DNA of 64,000 nucleotides from Myxococcales bacterium 68-20 (GCA_001899635.1 MKVQ01000049.1:1-64000); one strand, 5' to 3'. Shown: positions 35,200-43,978, counted from the first letter of the stretch. Notes: generated by a model from the letters alone, not told the origin. Program-made: numbers and translations.

Positions 35200-36018
35200 G
35201 TGACCGAAGAAGACATCCAGCGGCTAGCACGCGGCGAGCTCGATGGTGCGGAGCTCGACCGGCTCGAGCGCTTCGTGATCGATACGGCGCGAGACGACGT
35301 CGCCCCTTCGGCAGCCAAGGCTCGTCTCCTCGCATCTCCAGAGATGATGGGGAGCGAGCCGCCGCGCGAGCCACCGATTGGCCGCATGCTTGCCGGTCGC
35401 ACCGGTCACCTCGTCGGTCTCTCGCTGCTCGTCGGTGTCGCGCTCGTCGGCTCCACGATGACCACACCCTCCGGCCGGGACGACGCACACTCCGAAGCGT
35501 CGCCGCTCCGTTCGCCGCCCACGCCGTCGACCCAGGAGAGTGCACCGGCCGAGCCCTCTTTGCCCGCTCCCCCGGTGGCCACTACTCCGCAGGTGCAGGA
35601 AGCGTCGAAGCAGGAGCCGGCCGTCGTGAGGAAGGTCGCGAATGGCCGGTCGCCAACGCGCGGGCCGGCCGAGCCGTCGATGGTTACGCCCTCTCCCGCG
35701 TCGTCGGCCTCTCTGCATCCCGATGAGCTTGCGCCGTCGACGCTCGATCGTGAGGTCGCTCGGATGACGTCCGTGCGCGCGGCGCTGGCGGCCGGCGAAG
35801 CCGAGCGCGCGCTGCAGGGACTGGCCGCGTACGAGGCCGAGTTCCCTGCCGGCGCGTTCACGATCGAGGTCTCGGTCCTGAGAATCGAAGCACTCGTCCG
35901 GAGTGGACGAGCGGCTGAAGCGCGCGACCTCGGGGCGCGCTTCCTCGCGCAGCATCCATCCGGCGCGTCTGCACGTCGAGTGACGCTCTCCTTGCAGAGC
36001 ATCACGCCAATGGATTGA
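35200..36018 (+). CDS. Operon B, gene 3: single-pass membrane protein, putative sigma partner
   Basis: A 272-residue protein starting at GTG 35200, with GGGAG 8 bases upstream and only one base after the sigma stop, so coupled. The N-terminus (MTEEDIQRLARGELDGAELDRLERFV) resembles short anti-sigma N-termini. One membrane span lies at about residues 68-88 (LVGLSLLVGVALVGSTM), followed by a Pro/Ser/Ala linker and a C-terminal helical segment (ALAAGEAERALQGLAAYEAEFPAG, AEARDLGARFLAQHPSG) of tetratricopeptide type. Its architecture matches the protein at 20653. The anti-sigma role is inferred from position and topology. Confidence 0.82.
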   Translation: MTEEDIQRLARGELDGAELDRLERFVIDTARDDVAPSAAKARLLASPEMMGSEPPREPPIGRMLAGRTGHLVGLSLLVGVALVGSTMTTPSGRDDAHSEASPLRSPPTPSTQESAPAEPSLPAPPVATTPQVQEASKQEPAVVRKVANGRSPTRGPAEPSMVTPSPASSASLHPDELAPSTLDREVARMTSVRAALAAGEAERALQGLAAYEAEFPAGAFTIEVSVLRIEALVRSGRAAEARDLGARFLAQHPSGASARRVTLSLQSITPMD

Positions 36019-36076
36019 CGATTTCATCCTGATCCCGCCACGGAGTGCAAGCTCCGACATCTCCCAAGGAGGCTTC

Positions 36077-37294
36077 GTGAGAGGTCGTACGCTCGGGCCC
36101 GCGCTGGCCCTCCCCATCCTATTCCTGATCGCGCCATCGTGCGTCAGCCCGCGGTCTCTCGGCACTGGTTACGACCAAGACGCGGGGGCCTCGCCAAGCG
36201 ATTCGTTCACCGCGGCAGACGCCGGCCCCGACGCGAACGCCGACGCGAAGAATAACCTCACGACGTATTGCCCTTCCGACACGTGCCCCGCGGGATGGAC
36301 GACCTGTTCCTCATCCCGTTTTCCCTGCGACGTGAATCTCAACATCGATCCAGCAAACTGTGGAGAGTGCGGCGCCCTCTGTCCTGAAGGAGGTGACGGC
36401 ACCTGGTACACCTGTGTCGGCGGGAAGTGCACCATCAGCTGTCAGTACGCTCCGCGGCACCTCGACTGCGACGGGCTGCCAGACAACGGATGCGAGATCC
36501 TCGCGAGCACCAACCAGAACTGCGGTGCTTGCGGACTGACATGTTTGGACCCGGACAAGCCGTGCGTCGCACAACCCCACACGGACGGCGACTTTCGCTG
36601 TGGATGTCCGCCGCCCTTCATTTTCTGTGCAGCTCCGTGGCCCCGCTGCGTCGACCCGCGTTCGGACGACATGAACTGCGGAGCATGTGGAAATCGATGC
36701 GATCTGAGCGGAGGCGGTTTGCCCTCGTACGAAAACACCACCTACGGATGCGTGGGGGGTGCATGCGACAAACTTCGCTGTGAGATGAACTGGGCCGACT
36801 GCGACCAGGACATCACGACCGGATGTGAGACCTTCGCGGTCACGACGGAGAACTGCGGGGCATGCGGACTGAAGTGCGGCGCGGGCCAAGAGTGCCTAAT
36901 CAACGAGATGGGTATGCCCGAATGCATGTGCGGCCCAGGAAAGACCGTTTGCAACAAATTTTGCATCGGCGACAGCTGTAGGGGCGAGTGCCGCGACCTG
37001 ACCTCGGACCCCTACCATTGCGGGGCCTGCAACTTTTCGTGCCACTCTAACAACGGCCCATACAGCACGGCAGTCTGCTCGTTTGGCACGTGCCAGCGCA
37101 AGTGCATTCAAGGACGCGCCGATTGCAATGGAAACGTCGCGGACGACTGTGAGGTCGACACGAACAGTGACCCACGGAACTGCGGTGCGTGCGGACGCGT
37201 ATGTGATGCCATTGCCGGCCAGGCGTGCGTTGCGGGCGAATGCGTGCTCGAACCGTGTGACCCGGACCAAGACGGCGGACCGGTGGCGCGATGA
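36077..37294 (+). CDS. Operon B, gene 4: 'CGACG' cysteine-rich lipoprotein
   Basis: A 405-residue protein starting at GTG 36077 with a strong AAGGAGG (36066-36072). The signal peptide ends in LIAPSC. TYCPSDTCPAGWTTCSSSRFPCDVNLNIDPANCGECG lines up with the protein at 21444, followed by the same alternation of CGACG-x-x-C, DCDG-x-PDNGCE and CxxGxC units through to the C-terminus (RNCGACGRVCDAIAGQACV). It is an outer-membrane, disulfide-rich lipoprotein, role unknown. The gap to the preceding gene is 58 bases, unlike copy A (2 bases). It overlaps the next start as ATGA. Confidence 0.9.
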   Translation: MRGRTLGPALALPILFLIAPSCVSPRSLGTGYDQDAGASPSDSFTAADAGPDANADAKNNLTTYCPSDTCPAGWTTCSSSRFPCDVNLNIDPANCGECGALCPEGGDGTWYTCVGGKCTISCQYAPRHLDCDGLPDNGCEILASTNQNCGACGLTCLDPDKPCVAQPHTDGDFRCGCPPPFIFCAAPWPRCVDPRSDDMNCGACGNRCDLSGGGLPSYENTTYGCVGGACDKLRCEMNWADCDQDITTGCETFAVTTENCGACGLKCGAGQECLINEMGMPECMCGPGKTVCNKFCIGDSCRGECRDLTSDPYHCGACNFSCHSNNGPYSTAVCSFGTCQRKCIQGRADCNGNVADDCEVDTNSDPRNCGACGRVCDAIAGQACVAGECVLEPCDPDQDGGPVAR

Positions 37295-38448
37295 AGCACC
37301 GTGAATACGTCCTCATCGCCTTGGGAATCATGGCGTGTGCATCCTCGGAGCAACAGGCGGACGCCGTCGATGACGCGTCGCGAGTTCCCGTCACCGCGCC
37401 CGACGCGGGCGAGATCCTCGACGCCGGGGACGCTGGCGACGACGTCGTCGATGGCCCCGCGTGCAGCGACTGCGAATACTTCCCCGAGACCTGCTCCGAC
37501 GACGTTCTCTGTTCGAACGGTCTGTTCGGCCCCAAGGGTAGCGACAGCTTCGATCCTCGCACACAGATCAACGTGATTCGCGGCCGCTCCCCGAACGACG
37601 TGTGGATTGCCGGGGCAATGGGGGCGATCGCTCACTTCGACGGAACATCCTGGGTCCGCTCGGACCCGGGCCATCCAGAGACGATGCGCGCTCTCTGGCT
37701 CGGCGACTTCGGCGAAGTTTCGCTCGGGATGCTGGACCGCATCTACCTGCACGACGAAAATGGCTGGACCGCCCAATACCTGATTGGACATACAATTTCG
37801 CGACAAAGCTGGATGACATCGGCCTGGACCGCCCCAGGCTCGTCGTCGCTCTGGTGTGCGACCGTGGCCAGGGACCTTGGCGAGACCACGGGGCTCTGGC
37901 GTCTGAGTCATTCGCCATCGACGGGGTTCGCTCTTCGCCCCGGAATTCCGAACGAAGTTTGCCGTGTCGCTGGATGTTCTCAGATGCTCGCGATTCATGG
38001 GCCGTCGGCGAATGATCTCTGGGCCGTGGGGATGGGAGGCTCGATCGTCCGCATCATCGATGCCGAGAGCGAGGAGCCGAATGCCGTGGGGCACAACAGC
38101 CAGACATGGAACTCGCTCAATGGAGTGTGGGCCGCCTCTGAGTCCGAGGCGTGGGCCGTTGGTGTCATGGGCACGATTCGTCACTTCACGGGTGCGAAGC
38201 TCTGGGAAATCGTGCCGAGCCCGACCACGGCTCGGCTGAACGCGATATGGGGCACGTCGGCGTCCGACGTTTGGGCGGTCGGCGAGGGTGCGATCGTTCT
38301 CCACTACGACGGCAAGAGCTGGTCACGTGCGAAGATCGGAGGTCTTGGAATGCAGCGCCCGAATCTCACGGCCGTATGGGCCGCGGCGCCCGGACGTGTC
38401 TGGATCGGTGGAGAAGGCGTGCTTCTTTCCCTCGGAGGGAAACCATGA
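37291..38448 (+). CDS. Operon B, gene 5: propeller lipoprotein with DVWAVG repeats
   Basis: A 385-residue protein starting at an ATGA overlap. The signal peptide ends in GIMAC. After the linker, CSDCEYFPETCSDDVLCSNGLFG matches the cluster in 22649, then the same repeats (DVWIAGAMGAIAHFDG, DLWAVGMGGSIV, DVWAVGEGAIVLHYDGKSWSR). Shorter than its counterpart by about 20 residues. It is a likely ligand-binding propeller on the outer membrane. The stop overlaps the next start (ATGA). Confidence 0.88.
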   Translation: MKHREYVLIALGIMACASSEQQADAVDDASRVPVTAPDAGEILDAGDAGDDVVDGPACSDCEYFPETCSDDVLCSNGLFGPKGSDSFDPRTQINVIRGRSPNDVWIAGAMGAIAHFDGTSWVRSDPGHPETMRALWLGDFGEVSLGMLDRIYLHDENGWTAQYLIGHTISRQSWMTSAWTAPGSSSLWCATVARDLGETTGLWRLSHSPSTGFALRPGIPNEVCRVAGCSQMLAIHGPSANDLWAVGMGGSIVRIIDAESEEPNAVGHNSQTWNSLNGVWAASESEAWAVGVMGTIRHFTGAKLWEIVPSPTTARLNAIWGTSASDVWAVGEGAIVLHYDGKSWSRAKIGGLGMQRPNLTAVWAAAPGRVWIGGEGVLLSLGGKP

Positions 38449-39758
38449 GGGGCGCATTCGTGCTCGCCGGAGGTGTCGTCTCGCTCGCCATGCTCAGCGC
38501 GGCCGCCTGCGCGGAATCGACATCGGACGAGGCCCTCGCCTCGGACGCAGGCGAGAGTGACAGTGCACTCAGTGTCCCCGAGGGAGACAGCGCACCTCCG
38601 GACGCCGAGGCCGGAATCGACGCTGCCGTCAATCCATCAAGGTGCAGTGCAGCCGGATGGTGCGAGACGACCTTGCCGGACACGGATCTCGTGATGAGAG
38701 ATCTGTGGCCGCTGCAGAATCGAGCCTTCGCCATTGCGGAGAGCCCCACGCTCGGCGTGAAAGTCCTCGAATGGGACGATGCGAACGAAACGTGGGAGTA
38801 CATCGATGACCACACGCAGAACGCGCCGGGGATGGGGGCCTACGCCGGCAAGATATGGGCACCGAACGACGACGAGGTCTACTACGGCGTCGCGCCGGGC
38901 TACATCTACCACGGTACTCGTCCCGTCCCGCCTGCGAAGGCCTGGTCATGGACTCGACAAGCACTCCCCGACAACGCTCGCCCGCCAACGCCGTCGCAGC
39001 CGAGAAACGGGTATCCGCCCTACGAGGCCATGGGGATCAACTATCCGGCCCTCGGCGTGTGGGGCACGAGTCGCGACGACGTTTACGCGTGGTTCACGAA
39101 CACCATCTTCCATTGGAAGAGCGTCGACGGCGCCGCACCGACGTGGGTCGCAGAGTACATCATCGACGACGTCAGCAGCACTGCGGAGCGCGCGTTCATT
39201 CTCGGAGCCTCGGGTATCGGTCCTGACGACATTTGGTTCGCCGGCGGCAGGAGCCGTTCCACCGCCCCCGGGTGCGGGATCGCCGTGCGAAAGATGTCGG
39301 GCGTCTATCGGCGCGTCGCAGATGCCGCCTTGCCGAGCAACCTGTGCGTCGCAAAAGAAGGGCACTTGCTGATCGAAGGTGGGCGGCAGAAGGCGTTCCT
39401 GACGGATATCCAGCTCGTCGCACCGAACGAGGTCGTCGCGCTCAAGGGAGCTCGTGACATCGTCAAGATCTCGGTGAACGGAGACAGCTACTCGCTCGCG
39501 ACCTCGAATGTTCCGCGAGAGGTCGCGGCGACCGAAACCTTCTATTCGCTCTGGGCTCGCGACGGCTCCACCTGGCTGAGCGGGCCAAGCCGGATCGTCC
39601 GCGGGACGGATGTGTGGGAGGACGGAGGCTATCAAATTTCGACCATTTGGGCGGACGGTACGCCGGTCAACCTGCCGCTCTACAAGGTCCGCGGCACGTC
39701 AAACGAAAACCTCTGGGCAATTGGTGTCCGATATGCGCTCCACAAGACGACTCCTTGA
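38445..39758 (+). CDS. Operon B, gene 6: propeller-like lipoprotein
   Basis: A 437-residue protein starting at an ATGA overlap. The signal peptide ends in LSAAAC. The folded part (GWCETTLPDTDLVMRDLWPL, YYGVAPGYIYHGTR, LGVWGTSRDDVYAWFTNTIF, DDIWFAGGRSRS, TSNENLWAIGV) is closely similar to 23866 in order and motifs. The C-terminal ALHKTTP coding segment overlaps the RCC1 start by 26 bases. Family and function are not known; a surface propeller is inferred. Confidence 0.88.
   Translation: MRGAFVLAGGVVSLAMLSAAACAESTSDEALASDAGESDSALSVPEGDSAPPDAEAGIDAAVNPSRCSAAGWCETTLPDTDLVMRDLWPLQNRAFAIAESPTLGVKVLEWDDANETWEYIDDHTQNAPGMGAYAGKIWAPNDDEVYYGVAPGYIYHGTRPVPPAKAWSWTRQALPDNARPPTPSQPRNGYPPYEAMGINYPALGVWGTSRDDVYAWFTNTIFHWKSVDGAAPTWVAEYIIDDVSSTAERAFILGASGIGPDDIWFAGGRSRSTAPGCGIAVRKMSGVYRRVADAALPSNLCVAKEGHLLIEGGRQKAFLTDIQLVAPNEVVALKGARDIVKISVNGDSYSLATSNVPREVAATETFYSLWARDGSTWLSGPSRIVRGTDVWEDGGYQISTIWADGTPVNLPLYKVRGTSNENLWAIGVRYALHKTTP
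39733..39758 (+). other. Out-of-frame overlap, second copy (identical 26 bases)
   Basis: The same 26 bases as 25172-25197 encode ALHKTTP plus stop in one frame and MRSTRRLLD in another. The identity is in contrast to many substitutions in both genes around it. Confidence 0.8.
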
Positions 39759-41154
39759 CCGATACGCCATGGCGCCCGGCATGAGCCGGCTCCTCGCGCG
39801 CGTCACGTTCGTCGCCGGCACGTGCTGCGCGACGGCCTGCGCGGTCGCAAGTTGCACGAGCGACGAAGGCAGCGAACCTCCGCCGGAGGCCGACGCTGGG
39901 AACGAAGAAGCACCGCCCCCCACGACGACGGAGCCGGTCGATGCCGGCGTGCACGTGGAGCATCCTGACGCGGCGCCGTTCGACGGCGGCCCCCGCGACG
40001 TCGTGTGCGAGTCGTCTCGTTGCGCCACGGCGCTCGTGACGACGCTCGGCGCGAACGCGAACGATCGAGCCGAAGGCTTCTGCGCTCTCTTGAACGATGG
40101 AACGGTGGCGTGCTGGGGCGCGAACGGGGGCGGGCAGCTCGGCCGAGGCGACGACGCCGGGAGCCTCGACGGTCCGTCGGCGGAGCGCGTCGTCGGGATC
40201 GAGGGCGCGACGCGGCTCGACCATACGTGCGCGCTCGACAAGACTGGCGCGGTTCGTTGTTGGGGAACGGGTCCGCACCTTCGCGACGGCGGCGGCACGA
40301 TCACCACGGACCGAACTCCGGTGACGCTCCCTCTCGCTCCGGTCGCGACCATGGGGATCGGCGCGGAGGTCGGATGTGCCGTCGTCGACGAAGGCATCGT
40401 CTGCTGGGGAAGGAACTTCCACGGGCAAGTCGCTCCGTTCACCTCGTCCGCTCCTGGCACGGCGCTCGCACCGGCGCCGGTCGATCTTCCACTCGGAGCG
40501 CCGATCCGGGCGCTCGTCGTGTCGAAGGCATCGTTCGTACTCCGCGAAGACGGCACCCTCGTGAGCTGGGGCGCAAACCCTCCCCTGGGCCGGCTCTCGT
40601 CGCTCTTTCCCGATCCGACTCCGACGCCGATCGACCTTGCTGGAGTCTCGTCGTTGGACTCGAGCTACGAGAGCGCGTGCGCGACGGTGGCTGGTATTGG
40701 CTATTGCTGGGGCGATATCGTGGAGAGGCTTCACGAATACGTGAATCCAGCCGCTCCGCGCATCGACCGAGCGCTTCCGGAGCCCGTCGTCACACCCGAG
40801 CCGATCGTACGAATTGCCACGACGCGTAGCATGTACACGAGGGGGACATACGGCATCATGTTCACCACTCCCCAGCGGTGGTGCGCGGTCGGCGCGAGCG
40901 GTGCCATCTACTGTTGGGGCTTCAACGAGAGCGGTCAGGCGGGGGATGGGACGAAGCTCGACGTCTTGTCCGATGCCGTCAAGGTCCAGGGGCTTCCCGG
41001 ACCAGCGGCCGACGTGAAGACGACGCCGAACGCCACATGCGCCCTCCTGACGAGCGGCAAAGTGTACTGCTGGGGGTCGAACTACTACGGACAGCTCGGC
41101 AGCGGGAATCTCAAAGTGCCGAGCCTCACGCCACAGGAGGTGGCCCTGCCATGA
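39733..41154 (+). CDS. Operon B, gene 7: RCC1-repeat lipoprotein (seven blades)
   Basis: A 473-residue protein. ATG 39733 gives the same MRSTRRLLDR start as the first copy; alternative ATGs at 39769 and 39781 would also leave a signal peptide (LLARVTFVAGTCCATACAVASC). The seven WG-bearing blades align with those of 25172, including CATALVTTL, GTVACWGAN-x-x-GQLGRGDDAG and VYCWGSNYYGQLG. It has a longer N-terminus and extra residues in the fifth blade (REY-type insert near GDIVERLHEYVNP). It is a probable protein-binding propeller on the cell surface. The stop overlaps the next ATG. Confidence 0.92.
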   Translation: MRSTRRLLDRYAMAPGMSRLLARVTFVAGTCCATACAVASCTSDEGSEPPPEADAGNEEAPPPTTTEPVDAGVHVEHPDAAPFDGGPRDVVCESSRCATALVTTLGANANDRAEGFCALLNDGTVACWGANGGGQLGRGDDAGSLDGPSAERVVGIEGATRLDHTCALDKTGAVRCWGTGPHLRDGGGTITTDRTPVTLPLAPVATMGIGAEVGCAVVDEGIVCWGRNFHGQVAPFTSSAPGTALAPAPVDLPLGAPIRALVVSKASFVLREDGTLVSWGANPPLGRLSSLFPDPTPTPIDLAGVSSLDSSYESACATVAGIGYCWGDIVERLHEYVNPAAPRIDRALPEPVVTPEPIVRIATTRSMYTRGTYGIMFTTPQRWCAVGASGAIYCWGFNESGQAGDGTKLDVLSDAVKVQGLPGPAADVKTTPNATCALLTSGKVYCWGSNYYGQLGSGNLKVPSLTPQEVALP

Positions 41155-42962
41155 GGAGTCTCAAGCTAGCGGCGGGCGTGATGGCCGCCGGTCTCGCGGT
41201 CACGCTCGCGACGATGACGATGGGAGCCTGCAGCGGAGAACGTTCCGAGTTCGACACTCGAAACGAGAGCTTCCTCAACGACGCCTCTCCGGACGCACCA
41301 GCGCCCGGCCCGGGCTGTGGGCACCAATGTTCGCTCGACGGACGTTCGGTCATCAACACCTGCACGGGGGAGACGGTCCAAACCTGCGCGGCGGACCTCG
41401 CGTGTGGCGCCGGGGTTTGCCAGCCCCCATGTGCTGCAGCGGCGGCGGATAAGAGCTCGAACGGCTGCGACTTCTACTTCCAGGAACCTCGGTTCGAATA
41501 CACCACCATCAGTCAGAGTTGCTACGCAGCGTACGTCGTCAATACGTCGATGCAGCCCGTCGAGGTGTCGATGGAACTCGAGGGAAAGCCGCTCGATCTG
41601 TCGCGCGCACTCTATCGCGCCGAGCCTGGGAGCGCGGAGATGACGCCGCTCGTCGGACCGATCCCACCGGGTGAGAGTGCCATTCTGTTCATCTCGGACA
41701 AGTCACCCGACACGCCCCTCACCCCGCTCGAGAGCGCTTATCTCGGTTGTCCCGAAGGCGTCGTCCCTGCGTCGTACGTCGGAGGCACTCCGTGGGGGAC
41801 CGGCTACGGCGTCGCCTTTCACCTGACGACCAACGCACCGGTCAGCCTGGCGGCCGTTTTCCCGTTCGGCGGCGCGTCATCCGCTTACTCGTCCGCCACG
41901 CTCCTGCTTCCCGTCCCGACGTGGGCGAAGCAGCACATGATCGTCAACGCCTGGGAAATGTTTCGGGACGGCTTCGGTCCTGGCGCGCAGATCTTCGCTG
42001 CCGAGGACGACACCGAAGTGACGATCGTTCCGTCTCGCCCGATTCAGAGCGGGAAGGGCGTCACCGGGGCCCCCGCGCGCGTTCCCGTCACGTATCACCT
42101 CGACAAAGGGCAGCTGCTGCAGATCGCGCAGAACGAAGAGCTCACCGGAAGCCTCGTCTCGTCGACCAAACCGACGGCCATCGTCGGCGGACACGCGTGC
42201 GCGAATGTTCCGACACACGTCACGACCTGTGATGTCCTGGCTCAGCAAATCCCGGCGCTCGAGCAATGGGGACACGAATACGTCGGCGTTGGCTACGCGC
42301 CACGAATGGGCGGCGAGGACGAATTGATGATGTATCGGATCATTGCGGCGCGAGATGGGACGCGCCTCGACTATGATCCGGCGCTTCCCGCTGGCGCGCC
42401 GGTCACGATGTCCGCGGGTGAACACGTGTCGTTCCCCGCCGGTGTCGGCGAAGCATTCGTCGTTCGAACGCAGGACGCCGATCACCCCATTTACCTTGCC
42501 GCATACATGCCCGGGCACGGCGCTGCTGGTGGTATTTGGACGGGGTCAGACGGCCGTGGCGATCCGGACTTCGTCAACGTCGTTCCCGCGGGCCAATACA
42601 TGAGCTCGTACTCGTTTTATGCGGACCCAACGTTTGCGGACACGTCGCTCGTTCTCGTTCGAGCCAAAACGAACGGGGAGTTCAAGGACGTCTCGCTCGA
42701 GTGCGCCGGCACTCTGACGGATTGGAAGCCGGTCGGGACCCGCGGCGACTACGAGTTCACCAGAGTCATCCTCTCACGGAACTACCGGCCGGGGGACTCG
42801 TTCGATGGCGGCGGCACGTGTCAGTACGGGCTCCAGCGTACCAAGAGCGATGGCCCATTCACCGCGACGATCTGGGGAACGGCCTACTGCGTCAGCTACG
42901 GGTACACGGGCGGAATGGCGTTGCGGAAGCTCGTCGAGATCCCGCTCGACGTCCCTCACTGA
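41151..42962 (+). CDS. Operon B, gene 8: IgGFc-binding-domain lipoprotein
   Basis: A 603-residue protein starting at an ATGA overlap. The signal peptide ends in TMGAC. CGHQCSLDGRSVINTC, SSNGCDFYFQEP, AAYVVNTSMQPVEVSM, IPPGESAILFISD, AVFPFGGASSAYSSATLLLPVPTW, EQWGHEYVGVGYAPR and QYMSSYSFYADPTFADTSL match the counterpart at 26542 along the full length (roughly 60% identity by eye in these stretches). It is the last gene of the operon and a likely adhesion/recognition lipoprotein. Confidence 0.92.
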   Translation: MRSLKLAAGVMAAGLAVTLATMTMGACSGERSEFDTRNESFLNDASPDAPAPGPGCGHQCSLDGRSVINTCTGETVQTCAADLACGAGVCQPPCAAAAADKSSNGCDFYFQEPRFEYTTISQSCYAAYVVNTSMQPVEVSMELEGKPLDLSRALYRAEPGSAEMTPLVGPIPPGESAILFISDKSPDTPLTPLESAYLGCPEGVVPASYVGGTPWGTGYGVAFHLTTNAPVSLAAVFPFGGASSAYSSATLLLPVPTWAKQHMIVNAWEMFRDGFGPGAQIFAAEDDTEVTIVPSRPIQSGKGVTGAPARVPVTYHLDKGQLLQIAQNEELTGSLVSSTKPTAIVGGHACANVPTHVTTCDVLAQQIPALEQWGHEYVGVGYAPRMGGEDELMMYRIIAARDGTRLDYDPALPAGAPVTMSAGEHVSFPAGVGEAFVVRTQDADHPIYLAAYMPGHGAAGGIWTGSDGRGDPDFVNVVPAGQYMSSYSFYADPTFADTSLVLVRAKTNGEFKDVSLECAGTLTDWKPVGTRGDYEFTRVILSRNYRPGDSFDGGGTCQYGLQRTKSDGPFTATIWGTAYCVSYGYTGGMALRKLVEIPLDVPH

Positions 42963-42982
42963 TCGAGCGGCGGCCTCGGTCG

Positions 42983-43045
42983 CGCTCGAATGACCGATGT
43001 TCGCCGTAGTCGCGAGGCGCGTTTCGGAGCTCGTGCGAAGGCTAG
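42983..43045 (+). repeat. 63-base direct repeat, second copy; remnant of a delta-60 gene end
   Basis: It matches 33361-33423 at 58 of 63 positions. Here the CTCGAATGA that is the stop region of the delta-60 gene in the first copy lies in non-coding DNA after the IgGFc gene, and weaker similarity to the gene end extends about 20 bases further left. That suggests the 3' tip of a lost second delta-60 gene. Confidence 0.75.
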
Positions 43046-43174
43046 AGCAGGTTGCAGTCTCGAACCGGATTCGACGCGATGCGAGATCGACCGCGATCGT
43101 GCCCACCGAAAGCGCAGAAGACGCGAAGCGCTAATTCATGGCGCTCCCGAGCCGGAACACTAACATTCGACGCG

Positions 43175-43978
43175 ATGCCGGAGCTTCCCGAGGTCGAGTT
43201 CACTCGCAAGAACCTAGCGCGCTGGATGCTTCACGCGCGCGTCGCGAGCGTGAAGACGAACGACACACGCATCGTTCGCCCTGAGAAGCCGCGCGCGTTC
43301 GTTCGGGCGCTCACCGGCCGGACCGTCGATCGGATCGAGCGCCGAGGAAAGTGGATGAAGGTCACGCTCGATGACGGCCGATACCTGTTCGCGCATCTGG
43401 GGATGAGCGGCTGGTTCGAGCATGTCGGCTCGGGTGAGGCGCCTCTTCGCTTCGAGCGTGTGAGCTTCGAGGTCGAGAAGCGCGGAACGCGCTCCCGCGT
43501 CGTGTATGTCGATTCTCGGCGATGGGGCCGCATGATCCTCGCAGGCGAAGACATTGCGACGTGGAGGGCGCTGGGGCCTGACCCGCTCGACGACGGCGTC
43601 GATCTCGAGCGGCTCGCGCAAAAGCTGACACGTCGGAAGCGAAGCTCGATCAAGGAAGCGCTGATGGATCAGACCATCCTTGCCGGCGTCGGCAACATCC
43701 AGGCGATCGAGGCGCTATGGAAGGCCGGCATCGATCCGTGCTCCACGGCGAGCGCGATCTCGACGAGCGACCTCGAGGAGATCGCGTCGGGGCTGCGCTG
43801 GACGATTCAGCGAACGCTCGAAGACCTCGAGAAGAGCGGCCTCGTCACCGAGAACCTGTTCTGCATCTATGGACGGCAGGGGGAGCCGTGTCCGCGCTGC
43901 GGTCATACGCTCGAGCGTGTCGTGCTCGGCGGTCGTGCGACGACGTTCTGTCCGGGGTGCCAGCAGCGCCGAGAATGA
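43175..43978 (+). CDS. mutM: Formamidopyrimidine-DNA glycosylase (Fpg/MutM)
   Basis: A 267-residue protein. ATG 43175 is the only start giving the required MPELPEVE N-terminus, in which Pro2 is the catalytic nucleophile and Glu3 assists. Lys59 (RRGKWMKV) is the conserved beta-hairpin lysine, followed by FAHLGMSGWF, the helix-two-turn-helix (DQTILAGVGNIQAIEALWKAGIDP), and a C-terminal zinc finger Cys239-x2-Cys242-x16-Cys259-x2-Cys262. It removes oxidised purines such as 8-oxoguanine from DNA and cleaves the abasic site. It is a stand-alone gene downstream of the second operon, with 129 bases after the 63-base repeat. Confidence 0.97.
   Translation: MPELPEVEFTRKNLARWMLHARVASVKTNDTRIVRPEKPRAFVRALTGRTVDRIERRGKWMKVTLDDGRYLFAHLGMSGWFEHVGSGEAPLRFERVSFEVEKRGTRSRVVYVDSRRWGRMILAGEDIATWRALGPDPLDDGVDLERLAQKLTRRKRSSIKEALMDQTILAGVGNIQAIEALWKAGIDPCSTASAISTSDLEEIASGLRWTIQRTLEDLEKSGLVTENLFCIYGRQGEPCPRCGHTLERVVLGGRATTFCPGCQQRRE

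Noticed and set aside
33361-43045. The bracketed second operon as an integrated mobile element with 63-base attachment sites
   Set aside because: No integrase, transposase or phage gene is present inside, and the repeat overlaps the end of a delta-60 gene in one copy, so duplication with gene loss explains it more simply.
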